Of a DNA stretch of 11,209 nucleotides, positions 6,526-11,209 are shown in pieces. The notes below the pieces were generated by a model, which worked only from the letters and a program-made list of their open reading frames with translations, was not told the DNA's origin and did no database searches. The stretch is taken from contig DATDVL010000023.1 in NCBI GenBank assembly GCA_035290025.1, forward strand, positions 1 through 11,209. Reading direction: 5' to 3'. Each line of letters starts with the position of its first letter. Within the stretch, counting starts at the first letter, position 1. Made by a program: the position numbers and the translations under genes. The DNA is from DATDVL01 sp035290025 (GTDB lineage Archaea > Nanobdellota > Nanobdellia > SCGC-AAA011-G17 > DATDVL01).

Positions 6526-7184
6526 TCATTACTGACACACCTGTAGATATTCCCCTCTTAAGAAAACATTTCTTACAATGCCCACAAGACGAACCATTCT
6601 ATCAAGCATTCATTGAAGAAATAGCATTATCATGTTCGAAAGATAGAACAAACTTACTTGACGCTGACATTTTACAATTTTATGACTCACTCGGACAACG
6701 AAGCAACGGATTTAGAGAACACACCTACTTCCAAGCTACACGAACATTTACAACACTCGGCACCACGACATGGGGAGTGCTTAAAGAAGTTAACCTAGGC
6801 CAAGCAAGAATACTAGAAAGATACCTCAAAGAAAAAAGACTACTCGAACGAAGAAAAGAACGAGACCTCTACCCCTTACCCAATGTCACCAAAGAAGAAA
6901 CCAAAGTCTTTGAACAAGCAGTCATCACCCGAGTATGGCCACCCAACCTCGGACCACGATTCAACAACGTTATTGATATTGGACATGTTGTTGGTATCTT
7001 TGAACCATCACCAAACCGTCAACTACTCATCTACTCTGCACGAGCACTATCCACTGAAAAACCATTTGTAGAACAATGTGAAGGACCACTCCACATCCAT
7101 GACCATCCTGATACCGTCCAGTCATTATGGCTACCCCTAGAAGAATTAGTAAGTTACCAGCCACTAGTACCCTTGAGGCTATGA
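6522..7184 (+). CDS. hypothetical protein, second of the tandem paralogous pair, 220 aa
   Basis: The start overlaps the previous stop (ATGA) and has GGAG (6511-6514) seven bases upstream. The protein shares with its neighbour the blocks YDSL..RSNGFR, LLERRKERDLYPLP (107-120), GHVVGIF and LEELVSYxPLVPLRL. The pair differs in the N-terminal 45 residues and in residues 135-150 and 175-200, where this copy has a histidine cluster (HIHDH at 191-195). Identity outside the blocks is low, so the duplication is old. The ending WLPLEELVSY recalls the end of some Nudix proteins, but no Nudix box is present and I do not assign that family. The stop overlaps the next start (ATGA at 7181). Confidence 0.78.
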   Translation: MIITDTPVDIPLLRKHFLQCPQDEPFYQAFIEEIALSCSKDRTNLLDADILQFYDSLGQRSNGFREHTYFQATRTFTTLGTTTWGVLKEVNLGQARILERYLKEKRLLERRKERDLYPLPNVTKEETKVFEQAVITRVWPPNLGPRFNNVIDIGHVVGIFEPSPNRQLLIYSARALSTEKPFVEQCEGPLHIHDHPDTVQSLWLPLEELVSYQPLVPLRL

Positions 7185-7666
7185 AACCCATGATTACCCA
7201 ACAACTACCAATCACACTCTATACTATAGAAGACTTAACACGAAGAAGAAGACAAATCGTACAATCAGCACTGAAAGAATTATGTAGAGACCGTCGACCT
7301 GAAGAATGGTATCATGACCATTTGCATCCTCTTGGAGTCGTATCCTGGACAGGAAAAAGTCTTATTAGAATGGTAGGAGAATATACTGAAACACCACTTT
7401 ACCGTTTAGGTATTACCTATACTTTAGGGCAGGAAGGAATATTTTTTGATGAAGAAGATGAAGGGATGCGACAATGGTTACGACCATTTTATCACAGAAC
7501 AGTAAAAATAATTAATAGCTATCAAGCACTACAACGACAACTAAGCGCACCACCAGGAGAACATCCCCATTATGACCCACTAAAACTTGCAGCGGACAAT
7601 TTAGCTTGCAGCATCATTAATCATGCTAGATTTATTGTATCAGAACGCGTAGAAGATGAGGAGTAA
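7181..7666 (+). CDS. hypothetical soluble protein, 161 aa
   Basis: The start at 7181 is chosen because it overlaps the previous stop as ATGA. An ATG at 7190 is also possible: GAGG (7175-7178) is two bases from the first and eleven from the second. A longer frame from 7127 would overlap the upstream gene by 58 bases and is unlikely. The product is charged, with a basic helix at about 20-38 (RRRRQIVQSALKELCRDRR), an aromatic and His-rich stretch EEWYHDHLHPLG (41-52), likely strands at about 73-88, an acidic run (DEEDEG at 90-95) and C-terminal helices ending in SERVEDEE. No family is recognised. Confidence 0.75.
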   Translation: MKPMITQQLPITLYTIEDLTRRRRQIVQSALKELCRDRRPEEWYHDHLHPLGVVSWTGKSLIRMVGEYTETPLYRLGITYTLGQEGIFFDEEDEGMRQWLRPFYHRTVKIINSYQALQRQLSAPPGEHPHYDPLKLAADNLACSIINHARFIVSERVEDEE

Positions 7667-7674
7667 CAAAACAA

Positions 7675-7761
7675 ATGAAAACAATAATACCCATGACTGT
7701 TGATGAATTCGTAAGAAGAGTATGCGAAGGGGAGATTAAGAAACATCTTATCACACCATGA
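7675..7761 (+). CDS. mini-gene of 28 codons, possible translational-coupling peptide
   Basis: This short frame fills the gap between two operon genes. It begins eight bases after the previous stop, has GAGGAG (7658-7663) eleven bases before its ATG, and its TGA overlaps the next ATG as ATGA at 7758-7761, like most junctions in this operon. The peptide (MKTIIPMTVDEFVRRVCEGE at its start) is charged and probably one helix, with one cysteine. The next gene has no SD of its own, so ribosomes finishing this frame may be needed to start it. It could be a real small protein or mainly a coupling leader. The exact fit at both ends argues against chance. Confidence 0.5.
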   Translation: MKTIIPMTVDEFVRRVCEGEIKKHLITP

Positions 7762-8360
7762 GAACACAAGAAAGAAAGAAACTTGCTGAAATTATTAGTG
7801 CTACTGTTGATACTGGCAAAAAAATAGTTACGTTCCATCGTCTCTTGTTCCTCGCAGAAACATTAACAGGTTCAACAGAACGCGCGGCATTAGAAAGACT
7901 TCGCGAAGAACTTCAACATAATCCTCTATTTTATGATACCAATAGTGCCAGACAACATAACTCAAGAGAAATTACACAAGCAACAGAAGCGTTAACAACT
8001 TATTTAGCCTTCAAAGAAGATACTCCACCAAGAACAGAAAAGCCCATTATCTCAGCAGAAGTATTTGACCCTTTCCAAAAAGGAGACTTATTACTCGTTT
8101 CTTATACCAGCCTCCAACGATGGTCACCTATAGTAAAAGGACTAGCTGTTGGGTTCTACTTAGGAAGAGAAACAGATGCAAGAATGAGACAAGTAACTCA
8201 TAGCATTACCCGAACAACCCGTTCGCAACAAACCTATCGCATAAGTTTTGTTTATGACCAAAAAGATAATATTTGGTTCTCCCAACTAGGAAGAAACATT
8301 AATCTACAACGTGTCGAACGGCTCAAAACTTGGGAAGAACTTGAAACATTACTACACTAA
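7758..8360 (+). CDS. hypothetical soluble protein, 200 aa; last gene of the operon
   Basis: The ATG overlaps the stop of the 28-codon frame (ATGA). No SD precedes it, which suggests coupled translation. The N-terminal 85 residues look helical and charged, with heptad-like Leu spacing at about 28-52. A proline-rich linker (DTPPRTEKP, 88-96) leads to a probably beta-rich C-terminal half, with strands near 111-117 (LLVSYTS), 129-135 (LAVGFYL), 159-166 (TYRISFVY) and 172-176, ending in a helix (TWEELETLL). This two-part build with a hinge is the clearest domain division among the unknown proteins of this operon. There are no membrane segments. No family is recognised. Confidence 0.75.
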   Translation: MRTQERKKLAEIISATVDTGKKIVTFHRLLFLAETLTGSTERAALERLREELQHNPLFYDTNSARQHNSREITQATEALTTYLAFKEDTPPRTEKPIISAEVFDPFQKGDLLLVSYTSLQRWSPIVKGLAVGFYLGRETDARMRQVTHSITRTTRSQQTYRISFVYDQKDNIWFSQLGRNINLQRVERLKTWEELETLLH

Positions 8361-8390
8361 CGTCACCACTCAAGAAAGACTTATTTGTCA

Positions 8391-8424
8391 CTACTTTATA
8401 GAAATAAAACAAAAGATTTAAATA
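8391..8424 (+). promoter_or_regulatory. leaderless promoter with upstream CTACTTTATAG element
   Basis: TTTAAATA (8417-8424) is identical to the box of the kinase operon and is centred 26-27 bases before the ATG at 8447, the spacing expected for a leaderless transcript. CTACTTTATAG at 8391-8401 differs at one base from CTACTTAATAG at 641-651 and lies at nearly the same distance from its TATA box (26 against 28 bases). The 86-base gap (8361-8446) holds no other feature. Confidence 0.55.
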
Positions 8425-8446
8425 CTCGTAATCCCCTAAGAAAATC

Positions 8447-8983
8447 ATGGCAGATTATCTACTCCCTACATTTATTGTTGATACAGGCATCGGACCAGGA
8501 AGATTCATGGTAAAAAGCCTTGCAGGCATTTTAGAACGGGATAGACAAGAAGCAAAACCATTAATTTTACAACCAGCACTTAGTATACACAGAACATCAG
8601 CCGCTGATTATAATGTTTTTAAAGCAGACCTTACCCAGAGTTTAGATACTTTTGAAGCACAGCAAGGCACACCCGCAGATCAGCGAACGCCTGTTACACT
8701 TATGACTATAGCAGCAAATTTACGAGGACAAGGATTTGACGTAGAAGAACGACCTCTTGGAGGATTAGTTTCAAGAGCAGAAATAACACCTATGAGTATC
8801 CCCGTAGTCCTCGGCGTACCATTACTACAAGACCCATTTAGGAAAGACCCATGGGCATATGATTTATCACTACCCTTATCACCACCCCCTAGCAGGTCAA
8901 CGTATACCAATCCTTTATCACTTTCTAAACGGTTAGGAAAGCATGCAACCCCAGACAGTACAGACACTAAATACAAGGCATAA
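8447..8983 (+). CDS. hypothetical protein with Pro/Ser-rich C-terminal tail, 178 aa
   Basis: This gene stands alone with its own TATA box. It lacks an SD, so translation is probably leaderless. The N-terminus (LLPTFIVDTGIGPGRFMVKS) looks like a strand, a Gly-rich turn and a helix. The middle (about 40-110) is mixed helical, with NLRGQGFDVEERPLGGL. Residues 112-128 are hydrophobic with prolines (MSIPVVLGVPLL). From about 140 to the end the protein is low in complexity, rich in Ser, Pro, Thr and Lys (SLPLSPPPSRS), and probably unfolded. No family is recognised. It ends 77 bases before EF-1A, which has a separate promoter. Confidence 0.7.
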   Translation: MADYLLPTFIVDTGIGPGRFMVKSLAGILERDRQEAKPLILQPALSIHRTSAADYNVFKADLTQSLDTFEAQQGTPADQRTPVTLMTIAANLRGQGFDVEERPLGGLVSRAEITPMSIPVVLGVPLLQDPFRKDPWAYDLSLPLSPPPSRSTYTNPLSLSKRLGKHATPDSTDTKYKA

Positions 8984-8992
8984 ACAGAAACG

Positions 8993-9001
8993 TTTATAAA
9001 T
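8993..9001 (+). promoter_or_regulatory. TATA box of the EF-1A gene
   Basis: TTTATAAAT is preceded by a purine-rich stretch (CAGAAACG) that could act as the TFB recognition element. With normal spacing, transcription starts near 9023, leaving a leader of about 38 bases that carries the ribosome binding site GAGGT (9047-9051), nine bases before the ATG. Confidence 0.65.
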
Positions 9002-9060
9002 CATCAAAGAAGAAACGAAAATACCTATTCATCAAAAAATAACTATGAGGTACTAAGAAA

Positions 9061-10347
9061 ATGGCAAGAGAAAAACCCCACTTAAACGTTGTATTCGTCG
9101 GACATGTAGACCACGGTAAATCAACCACGGTAGGCAGATTAATGTATGATTCTGGAAATATTGACGAAGCAGCCATGAAAAAACTCAAAGACATGGCACA
9201 ACAAGTAGGAAAAGTAGGATTCGAATTCGCATTTGTCATGGACAACCTCAAAGAAGAACGAGAACGAGGAGTCACCATCGACTTATCTTACAAGAAGTTT
9301 ATCACACCCAAGTTTGAAGTCACCATCATCGACGCACCCGGACACAAAGACTTCATCAAAAACATGATTACAGGAACAAGCCAAGCAGACGCAGCATTCT
9401 TAGTCGTCGCAGCACCAGAAGGCGCCATGGCACAAACCAAGGAGCACTTATGGCTCCTACGAACCCTAGGAGTAAAACAAATATGCGTCTTACTCAACAA
9501 AATGGATGTTAGCAAATACGACCAGAAACGATTTGAAGAAGTAAAAACAGAACTCAGCAAACTCGTCCAAAGCGTCGGCTACAAACTTGACAAAGTAAAT
9601 TTCATACCCATCGCAGGATTCCATGGCGACAACGTAGCAAAGAAATCAGCAAACATGCCCTGGTATACAGGACCAACCCTACTCGAACAAATAGACAAGT
9701 TCGACGTACCAGAAAAGCCCACTAACCTACCCTTACGCGTACCCATCCAAGATGTTTACAACATCACGGGTATCGGCGTCGTACCTGTAGGAAGAGTAGA
9801 AACAGGAATCATGAAACCCAACGACAAAATCATCGTTGTACCCGCACGAGACGGTAAAGGCATCAAAGGAGAAGTAAAAACCATAGAAATGCACCACGAA
9901 CAAATCTCCGAAGCACTACCCGGCGATAATATAGGATTCACCGTTAAAGGCATAGCCAAGAAAGACATCGAAAAAGGAGATGTCCTAGGACACGAAAATA
10001 ACGTACCACCCGTGGTTAGCGAATTCACGGCACAAATAGCCGTCATCAACCACCCCACCGTCATCACTGTAGGTTACACACCCGTATTCCATATCCATAC
10101 GGCACAAATAGCCTGCCAGTTCTCGGAATTACTCTACAAGATAGACCCAAGAACAGGACAAAAAGTAGAAGGAAAAGTAGACTTCATCAAAAACGGTGAT
10201 GTTGCCATGGTCAAAATAAAACCCACCAAGCCGGTGGTCATAGAAAAACAAGCAGACAACCCCCATATGGCACGATTCGCCGTACGAGACGCTGGTCAAA
10301 CCGTAGCAGCAGGAACCTGCATAGAATACGTCAAGAAAACCTTGTAA
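9061..10347 (+). CDS. tuf: translation elongation factor EF-1A (aEF-1 alpha)
   Basis: This GTPase brings aminoacyl-tRNA to the ribosome A site. All GTP-binding motifs are clear: G14-H-V-D-H-G-K-S-T22 (P-loop), the switch I region K-E-E-R-E-R-G-V-T-I-D ending near residue 74, D91-A-P-G-H95 with the catalytic histidine, and N146-K-M-D149 for guanine recognition. The G5 region reads FIPIAGFHGDN (181-191) instead of the more common form with S-A. Beta-barrel domains II and III follow, with LRVPIQDVYNITGIGVVPVG and a conserved C-terminal FAVRDAGQTVAAG. The length of 428 aa is typical of archaea. The wording matches the archaeal/eukaryotic branch rather than bacterial EF-Tu. GAGGT nine bases upstream fixes the start. 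It is transcribed alone, without rpsJ or ribosomal protein genes beside it. Confidence 0.98.
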   Translation: MAREKPHLNVVFVGHVDHGKSTTVGRLMYDSGNIDEAAMKKLKDMAQQVGKVGFEFAFVMDNLKEERERGVTIDLSYKKFITPKFEVTIIDAPGHKDFIKNMITGTSQADAAFLVVAAPEGAMAQTKEHLWLLRTLGVKQICVLLNKMDVSKYDQKRFEEVKTELSKLVQSVGYKLDKVNFIPIAGFHGDNVAKKSANMPWYTGPTLLEQIDKFDVPEKPTNLPLRVPIQDVYNITGIGVVPVGRVETGIMKPNDKIIVVPARDGKGIKGEVKTIEMHHEQISEALPGDNIGFTVKGIAKKDIEKGDVLGHENNVPPVVSEFTAQIAVINHPTVITVGYTPVFHIHTAQIACQFSELLYKIDPRTGQKVEGKVDFIKNGDVAMVKIKPTKPVVIEKQADNPHMARFAVRDAGQTVAAGTCIEYVKKTL

Positions 10348-10379
10348 AACCAAGGATTCTTTCTTTATTTTTTATTGTT
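10340..10379 (+). terminator. terminator of the EF-1A gene: small hairpin plus T-rich tract
   Basis: CCTTG (10340-10344) and CAAGG (10351-10355) form a 5-bp stem whose loop holds the TAA stop codon. A T-rich tract follows at once (TTCTTTCTTTATTTTTTATT, 10358-10377). The T-tract alone is a typical archaeal intrinsic terminator; the hairpin may be accidental. Confidence 0.7.
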
Positions 10380-10390
10380 ATCCCAAAATT

Positions 10391-10398
10391 ATTTAAAC
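10391..10398 (+). promoter_or_regulatory. TATA box for the leaderless gene at 10420
   Basis: ATTTAAAC is centred 25-26 bases before the ATG at 10420, so the transcript probably begins at the start codon itself. Its position rules against the in-frame ATG at 10375, which would lie upstream of this promoter and inside the terminator of EF-1A. Confidence 0.55.
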
Positions 10399-10419
10399 AC
10401 TATTTACTCATTTACTTCT

Positions 10420-10824
10420 ATGACCTACTTTGTAAAAATACATGCCGACCGTCCCGATGGACGATTGACAGGCTACCATATTACCTGGACGACAAGAAAA
10501 ACTGAAGGGCAAGGTATTTCTGAACGTGTACAAAGACTCCAAGCAACACGCAAACAATTACTAGAAGCGGAACAAACAGTCCTACATGATGGCATACCCA
10601 TAAGAACAGCACTCCTACGCTGGGAAATATTACCCCCAGGACCTTACCAAACACAACTCTTACTTTACGGAAACACAAACATTGTACTGGGAAAACTACA
10701 AACTCGCGCTGGTGACTTACCCAGCCGTTTCATTACCCTAATCGGACAACTAAAAAGAGAACATATCAAAGTAACCGCAGACTGCTTGGGACTATCACTA
10801 GAAGCAGCATTAGCAGAACTATAA
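10420..10824 (+). CDS. hypothetical protein, 134 aa, leaderless
   Basis: The start at 10420 is set by the TATA box 26 bases upstream and the lack of any SD. The product looks soluble: an N-terminal strand pair (TYFVKIHAD, YHITWTTRK), a charged helix at about 33-51 (SERVQRLQATRKQLLEAEQ), a beta-rich middle at about 63-92 (ALLRWEILPPG, TQLLLYGN, NIVLGKL) and C-terminal helices ending in LSLEAALAEL. No family is recognised. It lies between the EF-1A terminator and a convergent ORF whose stop is two bases from its own, so it is probably transcribed alone. Confidence 0.75.
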   Translation: MTYFVKIHADRPDGRLTGYHITWTTRKTEGQGISERVQRLQATRKQLLEAEQTVLHDGIPIRTALLRWEILPPGPYQTQLLLYGNTNIVLGKLQTRAGDLPSRFITLIGQLKREHIKVTADCLGLSLEAALAEL

Positions 10825-10826
10825 AA

Positions 10827-11138
10827 CTAGTTCCCCCAACGCCAACGAGGCCTCTCACCTGTTAAAAAACAAATAATCATAAGTAGACCAACAATAATTA
10901 TTAACAACAGAAACCACATCCAAGAACCAGGGACAACCATCCACGACAAGGAAATTAAGGTTGCAACGAACAACAACAAGACCAACCACCCCTGCCAAGA
11001 ACAAGGATACCAACCCCAACCAAAACACTTCGCCTTAAACCATAACTGATCCATAACCCACCCTATGAACGGCGCTGTTGAAAATCTCTGGTTGTATAAC
11101 CAGAGATAGGTTATGTAGGGTAGCTCTGCAATAAGCAT
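10827..11138 (-). CDS. possible tryptophan-rich membrane protein, 103 aa (doubtful)
   Basis: This minus-strand frame ends two bases from the convergent plus-strand gene. It has two strongly hydrophobic stretches, at about 50-69 (GWLVLLLFVATLISLSWMVV) and 72-92 (SWMWFLLLIIIVGLLMIICF), and a basic tail (ERPRWRWGN), a sensible small membrane protein layout. Against it: 12 of 103 residues are tryptophan, no good ribosome binding site or TATA box precedes the ATG at 11138, and the top strand here is rich in A and C, so its complement is poor in stop codons and open by chance. A perfect inverted repeat lies inside the first 20 codons. A later start at 11054 is possible. No plus-strand gene is seen in this stretch. 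I regard it as about even between real and spurious. Confidence 0.42.
   Translation of the reverse strand: MLIAELPYITYLWLYNQRFSTAPFIGWVMDQLWFKAKCFGWGWYPCSWQGWLVLLLFVATLISLSWMVVPGSWMWFLLLIIIVGLLMIICFLTGERPRWRWGN
11084..11107. repeat. perfect 10-bp inverted repeat with 4-base loop
   Basis: ATCTCTGGTT (11084-11093) and AACCAGAGAT (11098-11107) are exact reverse complements around GTAT. A transcript of either strand would fold into a strong hairpin. It could be an RNA structure, an operator or part of a small RNA. On the plus strand a T-rich tract (ATTTTTGTTTGTTTG) follows at 11184-11198, flanked by GATCCG at 11177-11182 and 11198-11203. Apart from these elements I see nothing identifiable in 11139-11209. 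Confidence 0.6.
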
Positions 11139-11209
11139 CTGCTCTTTGTGTAGTGAACAGTCGAGAGTTCATGCTGGATCCGTATTTTTGTTTGTTTGAT
11201 CCGAATGTT

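Noticed and set aside
7127..7180. Longer form of the gene at 7181 starting at 7127
   Set aside because: It would overlap the upstream gene by 58 bases, while the ATG at 7181 makes the ATGA junction seen throughout the operon.
6522..7184. Nudix hydrolase assignment for the second paralog
   Set aside because: The C-terminal WLPLEEL recalls Nudix proteins, but the G-x5-E-x7-RE-x-x-EE box is absent in both paralogs.
6883..7215. Frames on both strands inside the second paralog
   Set aside because: Low-complexity shadows; the paralog alignment runs through this region in its own frame.
9288..10353. Minus-strand frames of 74-103 codons opposite EF-1A
   Set aside because: Shadows of a highly biased, certain gene.
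10375..10419. N-terminal extension of the gene at 10420 to an ATG at 10375
   Set aside because: This segment contains the EF-1A terminator tail and the TATA box of the gene.
1..11209. CRISPR array, tRNA or rRNA genes, insertion sequences, recoded stop codons
   Set aside because: No regular spaced repeats, tRNA-like T-loop sequence or transposase was seen. TGA, TAA and TAG all end genes in consistent places.

Overview
The window looks like an archaeal chromosome segment. The firmest evidence is an archaeal/eukaryotic-type elongation factor 1-alpha (9061-10347). It is supported by a PhoU-like protein with an N-terminal AbrB-type DNA-binding segment, a form common in archaea. Transcription starts also look archaeal: TATA boxes (TTTAAATA, TTTATAAAT) sit about 26-30 bases before several start codons that lack a Shine-Dalgarno (SD) sequence, as expected for leaderless mRNAs. 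Very tight packing, many small proteins of no recognisable family and the EF-1A sequence style suggest a DPANN lineage such as Woesearchaeota or Pacearchaeota. That placement is an inference. TGA is a normal stop codon here.

Layout: (1) 1-627 holds the tail of a cut gene and a small unknown gene, both on the plus strand. (2) 628-702 is a promoter region with inverted repeats and a TATA box. It drives a three-gene operon (703-2842): a 46-residue ribbon-helix-helix regulator, a two-segment membrane protein and a membrane-anchored Ser/Thr protein kinase, joined by ATGA stop/start overlaps. (3) 2958-3866 on the minus strand is the AbrB-PhoU protein, convergent with the kinase. (4) 3867-3949 is a divergent promoter with a symmetric TATA element. 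(5) 3950-8360 is a nine-gene plus-strand operon of unknown function: two membrane/coiled-coil proteins, then soluble proteins including a tandem paralogous pair and a 28-codon mini-gene. (6) 8447-8983 is an unknown protein with its own leaderless promoter. (7) 9061-10347 is EF-1A with TATA box, SD and a T-rich terminator. (8) 10420-10824 is a leaderless unknown protein. It converges with a doubtful tryptophan-rich membrane ORF (10827-11138, minus) whose 5' part contains a perfect 10-bp inverted repeat.

How the genes may work together: the kinase operon joins a DNA-binding regulator, a small membrane protein and a kinase with a probable external domain, so it looks like a signalling module. 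The nine-gene operon next to it begins with two membrane proteins and continues with acidic or charged soluble proteins, which could form a membrane-associated complex. A short element (CTACTTAATAGTAG or part of it) occurs upstream of the kinase operon, at the divergent AbrB-PhoU/nine-gene promoter and upstream of the 8447 gene. This hints at shared control by one of the two DNA-binding proteins. All of these functional links are inferences. Only EF-1A, the AbrB-PhoU protein, the kinase and the ribbon-helix-helix protein have recognisable families.
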